Shown: positions 9,368 through 18,509, counted from the first letter of the stretch. The stretch: 44,321 bases of DNA from Lachnospiraceae bacterium (GCA_017621815.1 JAGASK010000045.1:1-44321), one strand, 5' to 3'. The notes: a model not told the origin generated them from the letters alone. Made by a program: numbers and translations.

Positions 9368-9904
9368 ATGGCAAAATACAGAAAACTCGGCAGAACATCT
9401 GACCAGAGAAAAGCATTACTTAGAAGTCAGGTAACAGCACTTATTCATAATGGAAAGATTGTTACCACACAGGCAAGAGCAAAAGAAGTTCAGAAAATCG
9501 TTGACGGACTGATCGCTCTTGGTGTAAAGGAAAAGGATAACTTTGAAACAGTAAAGGTTACCGCTAAAGTTGCAGTAAAGGACAAGGACGGTAAGAGAGT
9601 TAAAGAAGTAGTAGATGGTAAGAAAGTTACCAAATATGAAACTGTTGAAAAGGAAATCAAGAAAGACCTTCCTTCCAGAATGAATGCAAGAAGAAAGATG
9701 ATTAAGGTTTTATATCCTGTAACAGAAGTTCCTTCTGCAGCAGCCGGAAAGAAGAAAGCTACTAAGGAAGTTGATCTGGTTTCTAAAATTTTTGATGAGT
9801 ATGGTGTTAAATATGCAAACCGTAACGGCGGCTATACAAGAATCGTGAAGATTGGCCAGCGTAAGGGTGACGGAGCAATGGAAGTTGTTCTTGAGTTAGT
9901 TTAA
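9368..9904 (+). CDS. rplQ: Ribosomal protein L17 with internal insertion
   Basis: L17 is a 50S protein near the exit tunnel. The N-terminal MAKYRKLGRTSDQRKALLRS and C-terminal GGYTRIVKIGQRKGDGA are standard. At 178 residues it is about 60 longer than Bacillus L17: a charged, lysine-rich insertion lies at about residues 55-98, and a second short one (PSAAAGKKKATKEVD-like) follows. Enlarged L17 occurs in Lachnospiraceae, from memory of the group. The 190-base spacer before it has small hairpins (9239-9255 and 9334-9353), the second just before the ribosome binding site. Confidence 0.96.
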   Translation: MAKYRKLGRTSDQRKALLRSQVTALIHNGKIVTTQARAKEVQKIVDGLIALGVKEKDNFETVKVTAKVAVKDKDGKRVKEVVDGKKVTKYETVEKEIKKDLPSRMNARRKMIKVLYPVTEVPSAAAGKKKATKEVDLVSKIFDEYGVKYANRNGGYTRIVKIGQRKGDGAMEVVLELV

Positions 9905-9915
9905 TAATCAAACTG

Positions 9916-9950
9916 TAAGCCTCACATGAATATGTGAGGCTTATTTGATG
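9916..9950 (+). terminator. Terminator of the ribosomal protein operon
   Basis: A 12-bp perfect stem (arms 9916-9927 and 9932-9943, loop GAAT) is followed by TTTG. It lies 12 bases after the rplQ stop and before the promoter of the chemotaxis gene, so it closes the ribosomal operon. Confidence 0.88.
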
Positions 9951-9968
9951 CTATTTTCATTCTTTGTA

Positions 9969-9996
9969 TAGACAATTTCAACCAAAGTGATATAAT
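9969..9996 (+). promoter_or_regulatory. Sigma-A-type promoter for the chemotaxis receptor
   Basis: TAGACA at 9969-9974, 16 bases, then a perfect TATAAT at 9991-9996. It lies downstream of the operon terminator and about 50 bases before the receptor's start codon. Confidence 0.7.
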
Positions 9997-10046
9997 ATTT
10001 TTATTGTTAATTATACATAATATACAAGATGAGAGGGGAACGGAAT

Positions 10047-11744
10047 ATGAAGATACAATCTAAAATTTTGGCAGTGGCGTTATTCCCGGTGTTATGTCTG
10101 GGGATAGTTACAGTTTTAATCGGTAATGCACGGATTGATGAGGTGGTAACAGCGAGTATTGAGAACGGACTGCGTTCTGCTGCTGTTTCAGTGAATGATA
10201 CACTCAGCTATGTAAGTGACGGCGAATTCCAACTGAAGGATGAGCAGTTATACAAAGGGGATTTTAATATCAGTGAAGCAGTTGAAATCGCGGATAATCT
10301 TAAGAAATCTTCCGATACTGATATTACTGTCTTTTTTGGGGATACAAGATACATGACCTCGATATTGGATGACCAGGGAAACCGGGTTGTAGGAACAAAG
10401 GCGGGGGAGCAGATTGTAGAAAAGGTTCTCAAAAACGGCCAGGAACATTTTGATACAGATATTGATGTGGCAGGACATGCTTATTTTGGCTATTATCTTC
10501 CTTTGCGTGAAAGAGGCACGGATAATATTGTTGGTATGGTCTTTGCGGGAATGCCGCAGGCTGATGCGAAAGCGCAGATAACAAGAATTATTTCGTTGAT
10601 TGTGGGAATTACAGCTGCTCTTTTTATTCTATGTGCATTTACAACCTTTATTGTGGTACATAGGATAGTAAAAATATTACATATGGGCACGGAAGCTTTG
10701 GAGCAGGTAGCAAAAGGAAAGCTGAATGTAGAATTGAATGAAAATACTATGAAACGTAAGGATGAAATCGGAAATATCAGCCGGGCTATCATGCAGTTAA
10801 AGGCTGAGCTGATAGAAATTATTTCCGATATTAAAGAGCAGAGCAACGCTCTTAATGATTCTTCCGTTTATCTCAGTGAAAAGGCCGGAGCTGTTTCAGA
10901 TCATGTTATGCAGGTGGAGCGTGCTGTTGAGGAAATTGCATTAGGAGCAGGAGGCCAGGCAGAAGAAACACAAAGTGCAACTGAAAATATTATTGTTATG
11001 GGCAATATGATAGAAGAAACATCAAATGATATTGATACAATGAATGAAAATGCCAAGCTCATTAAGCAGCTTGGACAGACTGCCGTTGATACTCTTCATG
11101 ACCTGCAGCAGATTAATCAGAAAACAAAGGAATCTATCGATATTATTTATGAGCAAACCAATACTACCAATACATCGGCCCAGAAAATTAAAGAAGCTAC
11201 GGCTCTTATTACGGATATAGCGGAAGAAACTAATCTTTTATCACTGAATGCGTCAATTGAAGCTGCAAGAGCCGGAGAACAGGGGCGTGGTTTTGCTGTG
11301 GTAGCAGCGCAGATTCAAAAGCTGGCAGAGCAGTCCAATGATTCAGCAAGGCAGATTGAGGAAATCATTAATTTGCTGCTGAGTGATTCCGAAAAAGCTG
11401 TTGGAACCATGGAAGAAGTAAAAGAAATCATGGCACGGCAAAATGAAAATGTGAAGAAAACAGATGAGCAGGTTAATCAGGTTCTGGGTCAGGTTGATCA
11501 GTCTATTGAAGCTATTAGCAGAGTAGCAGAAAAAACAACAAAAATAAATGAAACCAGAATAAATGTAACGGATACAGTACAGAATCTGACGGCAGTGGCG
11601 GAGGAAAATGCCGCAAGTACTCAGGAATCCGCAGCATCTGTTAACCAGGTGAGTGAAATTATTCAGGGAATAGCTGAAAATGCAAAGCATTTAAAAGATA
11701 TTGCAGGACAAATGGACAAGAGCATGGAGTTATTTGAAATTTAA
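10047..11744 (+). CDS. Methyl-accepting chemotaxis protein
   Basis: A transmembrane chemoreceptor that signals through CheA/CheW. ATG 10047 is preferred over the in-frame ATG 10029 because GAGGGGAA precedes it at good spacing; the product is 565 residues. Visible in order: membrane segment about 8-26; an extracellular single-Cache-type sensor about 27-180 ([17 protein letters not shown] and [14 protein letters not shown]); membrane segment about 183-208; HAMP; then the signalling domain with the hairpin tip [20 protein letters not shown]. The ligand cannot be told. It has its own promoter and is followed by a small protein 20 bases on. Confidence 0.93.
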   Translation: MKIQSKILAVALFPVLCLGIVTVLIGNARIDEVVTASIENGLRSAAVSVNDTLSYVSDGEFQLKDEQLYKGDFNISEAVEIADNLKKSSDTDITVFFGDTRYMTSILDDQGNRVVGTKAGEQIVEKVLKNGQEHFDTDIDVAGHAYFGYYLPLRERGTDNIVGMVFAGMPQADAKAQITRIISLIVGITAALFILCAFTTFIVVHRIVKILHMGTEALEQVAKGKLNVELNENTMKRKDEIGNISRAIMQLKAELIEIISDIKEQSNALNDSSVYLSEKAGAVSDHVMQVERAVEEIALGAGGQAEETQSATENIIVMGNMIEETSNDIDTMNENAKLIKQLGQTAVDTLHDLQQINQKTKESIDIIYEQTNTTNTSAQKIKEATALITDIAEETNLLSLNASIEAARAGEQGRGFAVVAAQIQKLAEQSNDSARQIEEIINLLLSDSEKAVGTMEEVKEIMARQNENVKKTDEQVNQVLGQVDQSIEAISRVAEKTTKINETRINVTDTVQNLTAVAEENAASTQESAASVNQVSEIIQGIAENAKHLKDIAGQMDKSMELFEI

Positions 11745-11764
11745 GTTCAGAAAGGGAAATTTTT

Positions 11765-12325
11765 ATGGATGCAATATATCCGGCAATTAAGAATCTGTTG
11801 AAGTCTTTTGTAAACTTATTTGTTGCAGTGGTGGAATTATTTGCCGGTTTAATTAATGGTGTGGCTTCTCTTTTCCTGAAGTTGCGTCCGGAGAAATTTG
11901 TGCTTAAGGGTAAAAATGCAGGTGAAAAGCTGAAAATGGGCAAATTTGCAATATCAGGAAAAATAGCAGCAGATGAAGAGCTTGTTTGTAAAGTTCGTAA
12001 TGAGCTGAAAGAAAAAATTACGGACAGAAATAAGTATATTCTGGCAAAAGCCGAGGTGGAAATATTTGAAAACAGCCGGATAAGAAGTGCTTTTGCAGGT
12101 CGCAGGAAGAAACTGACATATGCTGTTACCGGAATTCTGCTGGAGGAAGAATTCAGGGGGATGTTTCAGGATGGATTAAGTGAAAATGAAACAGGAAGTA
12201 TTATGGAAGGCAGAATTGCGGAAAAGGAAGTAAATGCTCCGGAGTCCATAGTAAAGGAAGAACTGCCTGCAGAGAAAGCAAAGATTCAGTCTATTTGCGA
12301 AGTTGGCAAGGAGGCAATAAGCTGA
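11765..12325 (+). CDS. Hypothetical protein, amphipathic N-terminal membrane segment
   Basis: A 186-residue protein of no family I recognise. Residues 1-40 hold a hydrophobic stretch (NLLKSFVNLFVAVVELFAG and GVASLFLKL), probably membrane-attached. The rest is charged and probably helical, with EKFVLKGKNAGEKLKMGKF and an acidic C-terminal tail. GAAAGGG precedes the ATG. It begins 20 bases after the receptor stop, so it is probably cotranscribed, but I see no chemotaxis adaptor motif. Confidence 0.7.
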   Translation: MDAIYPAIKNLLKSFVNLFVAVVELFAGLINGVASLFLKLRPEKFVLKGKNAGEKLKMGKFAISGKIAADEELVCKVRNELKEKITDRNKYILAKAEVEIFENSRIRSAFAGRRKKLTYAVTGILLEEEFRGMFQDGLSENETGSIMEGRIAEKEVNAPESIVKEELPAEKAKIQSICEVGKEAIS

Positions 12326-12755
12326 AATATGATTCCTTTGCTACATCAATAAGCTGTAATATTTCAATTCCCGTAGTGACCCTCCGAGGTTAACTGCTTC
12401 CTTTTCACGAAGGCTACGTTTTTCAGACCAAAGATAGATAGCAGTTCACAATAATGTGACCATGACAGGGGCTGTTGCAAAAAGATGAATAATCATCTAT
12501 TTTGCAACAGCCCCCTTTAACATTTTCTTTCAGAAATTATTTGTCTGACCAGATTGCGGTAAATATTTAAATCTTATAAAATTCACAAGGTATTTACATG
12601 TTGGCACAGTACCTCATTTATTGCTTTGACAACACATTTTAAAATGAAAATGACCTTAAAAAAGCATTGATGATGCAAATTGAAAAATTTTTGTAGAAGG
12701 TAAAATGAAACTCTAATAAAAGGTCAATTTGAAAATCAAAAGATTATACAAAGTA
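12326..12755. other. 430-base intergenic stretch without a gene
   Basis: No credible coding region was found on either strand. It holds a small TCACA-ATAA-TGTGA hairpin (12446-12459), the strong palindrome listed separately, and then AT-rich sequence up to the small regulator gene. The part from about 12370 to 12440 is richer in G+C than the rest and could be an insertion-sequence remnant, but I could not match it to a known element. Confidence 0.5.
12468..12520 (+). terminator. 47-base near-perfect palindrome, terminator or IS-end remnant
   Basis: GGGGCTGTTGCAAAA at 12468-12482 pairs with its exact complement at 12500-12514; inside, AGATGA pairs with TCATCT around ATAA with one bulged A. 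CCCTTTAA follows. As RNA it would be a strong bidirectional stem-loop that could end the receptor transcript. The outer arm resembles terminal inverted repeats of IS5/IS1182-type elements, so it may instead be a tiny MITE-like relic. Confidence 0.6.
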
Positions 12756-12983
12756 TTACTTGATTCTAGGATACGGGTGTGGAATATCAGTAAGACCACA
12801 TAAATAATCTAAACTGACATTGTAATATTCTGCAAGTTTGATGAGATGGCGAATAGGCATTTCATTGGCACCGCGTTCATATCGTGCATACATAGTTTGG
12901 GAAGTACCAAGATAATCTGCAATTTCTTGTTGAGTTTTGTCGGAATCTTCTCTTAAATTTCTGATTCGGATAATATAATTCAT
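12756..12983 (-). CDS. Small XRE-family transcription regulator
   Basis: A 75-residue helix-turn-helix protein. ATG 12983 is chosen over 12995 because GAGG lies six bases upstream of it. The HTH spans about residues 5-58: KTQQEIADYLGTSQTMYARYERG, then NEMPIRHLIKLAEYYNVSLDYL. It has no dimerisation or sensor domain beyond the HTH. It is divergent from a lipoprotein gene, and the intergenic region has two matching palindromes, so it probably represses both genes; that is inference. Confidence 0.9.
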   Translation of the reverse strand: MNYIIRIRNLREDSDKTQQEIADYLGTSQTMYARYERGANEMPIRHLIKLAEYYNVSLDYLCGLTDIPHPYPRIK

Positions 12984-13076
12984 AAAAAGCCTCATGTATA
13001 ATAAATATCTAAATACTTTAAAATGTATTATTTCGAAATGATGCTTAACTATGTATTTTATGTGTTGTAGTTTATC

Positions 13077-13120
13077 ATAGTAAATAAATTTACTATTGGC
13101 TTTAGTAAATATTTTTACTA
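13077..13120. promoter_or_regulatory. Pair of operator palindromes TAGTAAA-N4-TTTACTA
   Basis: 13078-13095 reads TAGTAAA-TAAA-TTTACTA, with a further A/T pair making a 9-bp arm (13077-13096). 13103-13120 reads TAGTAAA-TATT-TTTACTA. Arms are identical, and centres are 25 bases apart. The second copy lies in the promoter spacer of the downstream lipoprotein gene. The divergent XRE protein is the obvious candidate binder. Confidence 0.75.
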
Positions 13121-13124
13121 ATAT
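13096..13124 (+). promoter_or_regulatory. Promoter of the lipoprotein gene
   Basis: TTGGCT at 13096-13101, 17 bases, TAATAT at 13119-13124; an alternative -10 is TATAAA at 13124-13129. The operator at 13103-13120 covers the spacer, so binding there would block RNA polymerase. Confidence 0.55.
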
Positions 13125-13156
13125 ATAAAAGTATTAAAGAGATTGGAGGAAACAAA

Positions 13157-13966
13157 ATGAATGGAAAAAAGATAAAACATATTTTAACAGTGGCATTAAT
13201 CGTTTTACTGACATATGTGACAGCTTGCAACAATGCATCAGTAACAGACGATTCTCAAAGTGTTCAAAATGTTAATGAATCAGGAGAGGAAATACAGCGG
13301 GCTGAAGAAACGGCAGTTATAAATGAGGAGAAAAATAGTGTAGAAATGCCTTTAGAGAAGAAAAACGATAATACAGAACAAGATAAAATAGAGATATCAA
13401 ATATAGAGGAAAAATATGAATATCTTCTATATGAAGAAGCCGGACAGAATATGCCTGCAGATATTATCGGTGGTTTTAATTTACCGGAAGGTTGGACAGA
13501 AATTTCTAAAAATTCGTTTGAATATAAGGAATATGACCCTAATATTAAGGATTTTAAATTAAAAGAAATCTTCGAAGACGGAGTATTTAAGAATGAGAAT
13601 GAAGATACTTTTAGCATTTTTACAGATGCAGGAGGTATTAATAGGGTAGAGCTTTATGATGATGATGAAGGCATCTATTTAGAAAATGAAAGGAAAGCGA
13701 CTCTATCAACGCCTTTTGGCAATGCGGATATTTTTTACTGGAAAATGGCAGTTATTCCTCAGACATATGATAATTACGAATACTGGCCAAATAATCAAAA
13801 ATATGAAGCTGATGGAATTAGATATTTGTTAGATGAACGGGAATATGCCGTTATAACGGTAGGAGAATGTTCGCCCATTATAATATTATATGATAAGAAG
13901 GAGTTTGAAGGTGAATATACTGGTGAATTAGAAACTTTAATTCCATTATTGTTTGAAGCAAAATAG
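13157..13966 (+). CDS. Predicted lipoprotein of unknown function
   Basis: 269 residues. An N-terminal signal peptide (basic MNGKKIKHI, then LTVALIVLLTYVTAC) ends in a lipobox-like VTAC, so Cys24 is the likely lipidated residue. Next comes a low-complexity acidic/Asn-Gln linker to about residue 75, then a globular domain with conserved-looking aromatic residues (GGFNLPEGWTEISKNSFEYKE, YWPNNQKYEADG). I do not recognise the domain. TTGGAGGAAAC precedes the ATG. The gene faces an XRE regulator across a shared operator region. Confidence 0.8.
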   Translation: MNGKKIKHILTVALIVLLTYVTACNNASVTDDSQSVQNVNESGEEIQRAEETAVINEEKNSVEMPLEKKNDNTEQDKIEISNIEEKYEYLLYEEAGQNMPADIIGGFNLPEGWTEISKNSFEYKEYDPNIKDFKLKEIFEDGVFKNENEDTFSIFTDAGGINRVELYDDDEGIYLENERKATLSTPFGNADIFYWKMAVIPQTYDNYEYWPNNQKYEADGIRYLLDEREYAVITVGECSPIIILYDKKEFEGEYTGELETLIPLLFEAK

Positions 13967-14003
13967 AGTATATGTCTTAGGAAAGGATAGGTAATATAGA
14001 AAT

Positions 14004-14951
14004 TTACTCAACCACCTTCTGAAAATGCTGATAATCCTTGCAGGAATTCCAGTCACCGCCCCATGTGAAGCCGTGTTCTCTGAAGAGTTTATAGCATAAA
14101 TCATTCTCGTCAATTTTATAAGGAAAGTTTTGGGAACGGTCAACGTATATTTCGCTTCCTTTGGGAGAAATATAGTCGTTGCCGTTTCCTGTTTTATCAA
14201 AGACAATGTATGGATTATAAAAAGGATTGATATCAATGGCACAGCCCAGAGCGTGTTTGCTTAAGGAATCGGTGCCGTCAACAACCCGGTAATTAAAGCA
14301 GGAAGTATTATTGTCTTCCATGGATGCGGCATCATCGCCGTTATATTCATCTATCAGACGTATTTTTTCAATCTGATATTCATTCAGATACAGTTCATGG
14401 AAAATTTCTATAAGGTCATCTGCAATTCCTTTGTTGCAAATCAGTTCTCCGGTCTGAACTTCTCCGTTAAAGTCATAGTAAAGAACATTCATATAGCGTA
14501 AATCATCATAGGAAATGACAGGCTCTTCTTCATCAGCAATCACATTCATAGCCTGGATTGATAATGCAGGTGCGATTGTTGAAGAAACGGGATAGGAAAT
14601 ACCTGTGATTTTAGCAATTACGGAATCCGTAAGGGGCTGATAAAAAAATCCGTCTTCATAATGAGTACTTTCTTCCGATTCTTCTGCAGTCGGTACCATG
14701 GGAGGGGCAACAGGCGTTGCATTGGGAACAGGTGAACTTGAAGGGGACTCAGCTTCAGAAGGTGATTCAGTTGCAGAAGGAAGTTCAGCTTCAGAAGGAA
14801 CTTCTGTGGGTTTTTGAGTAGCGTATGCTATTTCAGGATTTTTTTCTGCATAATCCGAAAGCTTTTCAGAATTGGTTACAATTCTTGAAATTGCAGCGCA
14901 TACTAATATCATTAATACTAAAAAACCTAAAGGTTTTATCCACTTGTCCAT
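14004..14951 (-). CDS. Membrane-anchored M15-family peptidase (D-Ala-D-Ala carboxypeptidase / endopeptidase type)
   Basis: A 315-residue cell-wall peptidase. An N-terminal anchor (FLVLMILVCAAISRIV, about 8-24) is followed by a Ser/Glu/Pro-rich stalk to about residue 90 with repeated SEAE/SEAES units. The C-terminal domain has the zinc site: His and Asp in SKHALGCAIDINP and the last His in WGGDWNSCKDYQHFQ. This is the M15C/VanY-like pattern; it probably cleaves peptidoglycan peptides outside the membrane. AGGGAG precedes the start. It is divergent from the ECF operon. Confidence 0.88.
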   Translation of the reverse strand: MDKWIKPLGFLVLMILVCAAISRIVTNSEKLSDYAEKNPEIAYATQKPTEVPSEAELPSATESPSEAESPSSSPVPNATPVAPPMVPTAEESEESTHYEDGFFYQPLTDSVIAKITGISYPVSSTIAPALSIQAMNVIADEEEPVISYDDLRYMNVLYYDFNGEVQTGELICNKGIADDLIEIFHELYLNEYQIEKIRLIDEYNGDDAASMEDNNTSCFNYRVVDGTDSLSKHALGCAIDINPFYNPYIVFDKTGNGNDYISPKGSEIYVDRSQNFPYKIDENDLCYKLFREHGFTWGGDWNSCKDYQHFQKVVE

Positions 14952-15007
14952 AATTATTTACTCCCTGGGATTTATTTATATAAAATAATACCTCTAAATT
15001 CCTTCTA

Positions 15008-15036
15008 TTGCAAATAAAAGAGATATCTAGTAAAAT
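15008..15036 (+). promoter_or_regulatory. Candidate promoter of the ECF transporter operon
   Basis: TTGCAA at 15008-15013, 17 bases, TAAAAT at 15031-15036. An ACAGGT/ACCTGT hairpin (about 15042-15064) lies in the leader before the first gene. Sequence fit only. Confidence 0.5.
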
Positions 15037-15148
15037 AGGTGACAGGTCTGAATTGTAAACCTGTTTATGGTCTTGGGATAACGATTCAGCGGAAAGTAAG
15101 AGTTTGATTTAGTGTACGCAGCGGCGGAAAATGCAGATGGGAGTGCCT

Positions 15149-15994
15149 ATGGCGATTATTGAAACAAAAGACCTGGTCTTTGAATATATAAGAAGAGATG
15201 AAGAAGGAAATGTGGAAGGTATTACCCGGGCGGTGGATGATGTGTCACTTTCTGTGAAACAGGGGGATTTTGTGGCTGTTTTAGGGCACAATGGTTCCGG
15301 CAAATCCACCCTTGCCAAGCATATCAACGCAATTCTTTATCCTACGGAAGGCACGGTATGGGTAGACGGGATGAATACCTCGGATGAGGATAAGCTGTGG
15401 GATATCAGACAGGAAGCAGGAATGGTGTTTCAAAATCCCGATAATCAGATTATCGGACAGGTGGTGGAAGAAGACGTGGGATTCGGCCCGGAGAATCTGG
15501 GTGTACCTACAAAGGAGATATGGGAGAGAGTAGAGGAAAGTCTGAAGGCGGTGGGAATGTATGAATTCAGAAAGCATTCTCCCAATAAGCTTTCAGGAGG
15601 GCAGAAGCAGAGAGTTTCCATTGCCGGGGTTATTGCAATGCATCCCAAATGCATTGTGCTTGACGAGCCTACTGCAATGCTTGACCCCAATGGACGGAAA
15701 GAGGTAATAAGAGCCGTCAGGGCATTAAATGATGTGGAAGGGATTACAATTATTCTGATTACACATTATATGGAAGAAATTATTCATGCCAATAAGGTTT
15801 TCGTTATGGACAGCGGTAAGGTAGTTATGGAAGGTACTCCAAGAGAAATTTTCAGTCAGGTGGAAAAGCTTAAGAGCCTCAGACTTGATGTACCTCAGGT
15901 CACGCTTCTGGCTCATGAATTAAGAAAAAGCGGTCTGGATGTACCGGAAGGAATTCTGACAACCGATGAGCTTATTAAGGCTCTTGGACTGTAG
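15149..15994 (+). CDS. ecfA1: Energy-coupling factor transporter ATPase EcfA1
   Basis: One of two ATPases that power modular ECF vitamin/metal importers. With ATG 15149 (GGGAG five bases upstream, better than the in-frame ATG 15131) it has 281 residues. Walker [10 protein letters not shown] is at about 46-54, signature LSGGQKQR near 148, Walker [10 protein letters not shown], and an ECF-type C-terminal extension. The order EcfA1-EcfA2-EcfT is standard; the S-component is not encoded nearby, which fits a shared group II module. Confidence 0.95.
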   Translation: MAIIETKDLVFEYIRRDEEGNVEGITRAVDDVSLSVKQGDFVAVLGHNGSGKSTLAKHINAILYPTEGTVWVDGMNTSDEDKLWDIRQEAGMVFQNPDNQIIGQVVEEDVGFGPENLGVPTKEIWERVEESLKAVGMYEFRKHSPNKLSGGQKQRVSIAGVIAMHPKCIVLDEPTAMLDPNGRKEVIRAVRALNDVEGITIILITHYMEEIIHANKVFVMDSGKVVMEGTPREIFSQVEKLKSLRLDVPQVTLLAHELRKSGLDVPEGILTTDELIKALGL

Positions 15995-16006
15995 GAGGAT
16001 ACAGGG

Positions 16007-16870
16007 ATGTCAATTGTTTTGGAACATGTTAATCACATATATGAGTCCGGCACTGCAATGGAATTTCCGGCGCTTACAGATATTAATCTTGTCATTCCGG
16101 ACGGGCAGTTTATAGGTTTGATTGGTCATACCGGTTCAGGAAAATCCACTTTGGTACAGCATTTAAACGGTCTGCTTAAACCTACCGGCGGTAAAATTTA
16201 TTATAATGGTTCAGATATTAATGCGGATGGCTATAATAAGAAGGAACTGCGCAGTAAAGTGGGACTTGTTTTTCAGTATCCGGAGCATCAGTTGTTTGAA
16301 ATTGATGTTTTTACGGACGTGTGTTTCGGACCCAGGAACCTGGGACTTGATAAAAAAGAGGTGGAACTTCGGGCATATGCAGCCTTGAAGCAGGTGGGGC
16401 TTTCGGACGAGTATTTTTACCAGTCGCCTTTTGATTTGTCGGGAGGACAGAAAAGAAGAGTGGCAATCGCAGGTGTGCTTGCCATGAAGCCGGAGGTTTT
16501 GATATTAGATGAGCCTACGGCGGGTCTTGACCCTAAGGGCCGGGACGAAATTCTGGATCAGATAGCGAAACTCAGGGAAGAAACCGGCATGACGGTTATT
16601 CTGGTTTCACACAGTATGGAAGATGTGGCAAAGTATGTGGACAGAATCATTGTAATGAATAAAAGCCGGGTGCTTTATGATGATGAACCGAAGAAAGTCT
16701 TCAGTCATTATAAAGAGCTTGAGGCAGTGGGGCTGGCAGCACCCCAGATTACTTATATTATGCAGGCTTTAAAAGAAAAAGGACTTCCGGTAGATACGGA
16801 AATTACAAGTGTGGCAGAGGCCAGGACAGCGATTTTGAATGCCTTGGCAGATAAAAGCAGAAGCAGATAG
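16007..16870 (+). CDS. ecfA2: Energy-coupling factor transporter ATPase EcfA2
   Basis: The second ATPase of the ECF module, forming a heterodimer with EcfA1. It has 287 residues, Walker A GHTGSGKST at about 40-48, a Q-loop in VFQYPEHQLF, signature LSGGQKRR, Walker B LILDEPTAGLDP and the switch His in VSHSM. GTAGGAGG precedes the ATG. It follows EcfA1 by 12 bases and precedes EcfT by 28. Confidence 0.95.
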   Translation: MSIVLEHVNHIYESGTAMEFPALTDINLVIPDGQFIGLIGHTGSGKSTLVQHLNGLLKPTGGKIYYNGSDINADGYNKKELRSKVGLVFQYPEHQLFEIDVFTDVCFGPRNLGLDKKEVELRAYAALKQVGLSDEYFYQSPFDLSGGQKRRVAIAGVLAMKPEVLILDEPTAGLDPKGRDEILDQIAKLREETGMTVILVSHSMEDVAKYVDRIIVMNKSRVLYDDEPKKVFSHYKELEAVGLAAPQITYIMQALKEKGLPVDTEITSVAEARTAILNALADKSRSR

Positions 16871-16898
16871 CGTTATTGCAATCAGATAGAGGACAGTT

Positions 16899-17702
16899 AT
16901 GATAAGAGATATTACATTAGGACAATATTATCAGACAGATTCAGTGATTCACCGGCTGGACCCAAGGGTAAAGCTTGTGACTACACTGGCATTTATTATT
17001 TCTCTTTTTATTGTGGACAATGCAGCAGGTTACATCATTGCAGGACTGTTTTTGGCAGTAGTGATTAAGCTTTCCAATGTTCCGGTTAAGTTTATGATGC
17101 GGGGAATGAAATCAATTGCGTTTTTACTTGTGATTGCAGTGGTATTCAACTTGTTTCTGACCCAGGGAGAGGTAGTTTTTTCCATATGGAAGCTGCAAAT
17201 TACAAAAGAAGGAATCAGGCTGGCAATTATGATGGCAGTAAGGCTTGTATTTCTGATTATGGGTTCTTCGGTTATGACGCTGACAACAACGCCGAATAAC
17301 CTGACAGACGGTTTGGAAAAAATTTTAAATCCTCTGAAAGCAATTAAAGTGCCGGTGCATGAAATTTCCATGATGATGTCTATTGCGCTCAGGTTTATTC
17401 CCATTCTTTTGGAAGAAACAGATAAAATTATGAAGGCCCAGATAGCCAGGGGAGCCGATTTTGAAAGCGGTAATCTGCTGAAGAAAGTCAAAAGCATGGT
17501 GCCTTTGCTTGTACCGCTTTTTATTTCCGCCTTTCGCCGTGCCAACGACCTTGCTACGGCTATGGAAGCAAGATGCTACAGGGGCGGTGAGCACCGTACA
17601 AAAATGAAGCCTTTAATTTACAGCAAAAGGGATTTCATGGCTTATGGCACGGTGTGCGTTTATCTGGCTTTGTGTGTCGGGATAGGCAGAATGTTATTTT
17701 AA
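16899..17702 (+). CDS. ecfT: ECF transporter transmembrane subunit EcfT
   Basis: The membrane coupler linking EcfA1/A2 to substrate-binding S-components. The 267 residues contain about five to six hydrophobic segments and the cytoplasmic coupling helices with the small-residue motifs ARGAD (AQIARGADFES) and AMEARCYRGGEHRT, which dock on the ATPases. The start DITLGQYYQTDSVIHRLDPRVKL is typical. A weak ribosome binding site (GAGGACAG) precedes ATG 16899. Probably in one transcript through truA. Confidence 0.95.
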   Translation: MIRDITLGQYYQTDSVIHRLDPRVKLVTTLAFIISLFIVDNAAGYIIAGLFLAVVIKLSNVPVKFMMRGMKSIAFLLVIAVVFNLFLTQGEVVFSIWKLQITKEGIRLAIMMAVRLVFLIMGSSVMTLTTTPNNLTDGLEKILNPLKAIKVPVHEISMMMSIALRFIPILLEETDKIMKAQIARGADFESGNLLKKVKSMVPLLVPLFISAFRRANDLATAMEARCYRGGEHRTKMKPLIYSKRDFMAYGTVCVYLALCVGIGRMLF

Positions 17703-17730
17703 ATATTTATAAATGAAACAGGAAAATGGG

Positions 17731-18468
17731 ATGAAACGGATTAAGTTAGTGGTGGCATATGATGGAACTGCTTATAATGGATGGCAGTTTCAGCCGGGGG
17801 TAAGAACCATCGAGGGAGAACTGAACAGATGCCTTTCGGAACTGCTCTCCGAGGATATTCAGGTAATCGGGGCAAGCCGCACGGATTCAGGAGTGCATGC
17901 GCTTTGTAATATAGCGGTGTTTGATACAGATACACGGATTCCGGGAGAGAAAATTTCTTATGCCCTGAATCAGAGACTGCCGGAGGACATACGAATCAGG
18001 GAATCCTGTGAAACTGCGGCAGATTTTCATCCGAGGCATTGCAGCAGCCGGAAAACATATGAATACAGGATTTTAAATGCAGCGTTTCCGGTTCCCACAA
18101 GAAGGCTTTATACCCATTTTACTTATGTACCTCTTGATGTGGAACTGATGAAAGAGGGAGCTTCCTATTTAATAGGCGAGCATGATTTCAAAAGTTTCTG
18201 CTCGGCGGCAGCTGTAGTGGAGACCACAGTCCGGACCATCCTGGATATTCAGGTTGAAAAAGAGGATAGTGAAATCAGTATTAAGGTCTGCGGCAGCGGA
18301 TTCCTTTATAATATGGTAAGAATTATTGCAGGAACTTTGCTCGAAATAGGACGGGGAAGCTATCCGCCGGAGCATATGAAGGATATCCTTGAGGCAAAGG
18401 ACAGACAGGCAGCAGGGCCTACTGCACCTGCATGCGGGCTGACGCTGATTAAGTATGAGTTTTTTTAA
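17731..18468 (+). CDS. truA: tRNA pseudouridine(38-40) synthase TruA
   Basis: It isomerises uridines 38-40 in the anticodon arm. ATG 17731 is preferred to in-frame ATG 17713 because AGGA lies seven bases upstream and the family starts with basic residues before a beta strand (KRIKLVVAYDGTAYNGWQ); the product is 245 residues. The catalytic aspartate is in GASRTDSGVHAL. It sits between ecfT and rplM, as in most Firmicutes. Confidence 0.95.
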   Translation: MKRIKLVVAYDGTAYNGWQFQPGVRTIEGELNRCLSELLSEDIQVIGASRTDSGVHALCNIAVFDTDTRIPGEKISYALNQRLPEDIRIRESCETAADFHPRHCSSRKTYEYRILNAAFPVPTRRLYTHFTYVPLDVELMKEGASYLIGEHDFKSFCSAAAVVETTVRTILDIQVEKEDSEISIKVCGSGFLYNMVRIIAGTLLEIGRGSYPPEHMKDILEAKDRQAAGPTAPACGLTLIKYEFF

Positions 18469-18477
18469 AAAATGTTA

Positions 18478-18506
18478 TTGACACACGTGGATGCGTATAA
18501 TATAAT
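18478..18506 (+). promoter_or_regulatory. Consensus promoter of rplM-rpsI
   Basis: TTGACA at 18478-18483, exactly 17 bases, TATAAT at 18501-18506, preceded by an A/T-rich TTTTTTAAAAAATG that may act as an UP element. This is a perfect sigma-A promoter, right after the truA stop, and gives rplM-rpsI an independent start. Confidence 0.88.
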
Positions 18507-18509
18507 ATT

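Noticed and set aside
14004-14951. Phage or plasmid origin of the M15 peptidase
   Set aside because: It has a membrane anchor and stalk like cellular wall enzymes and lies well within host-type DNA next to the ECF operon.
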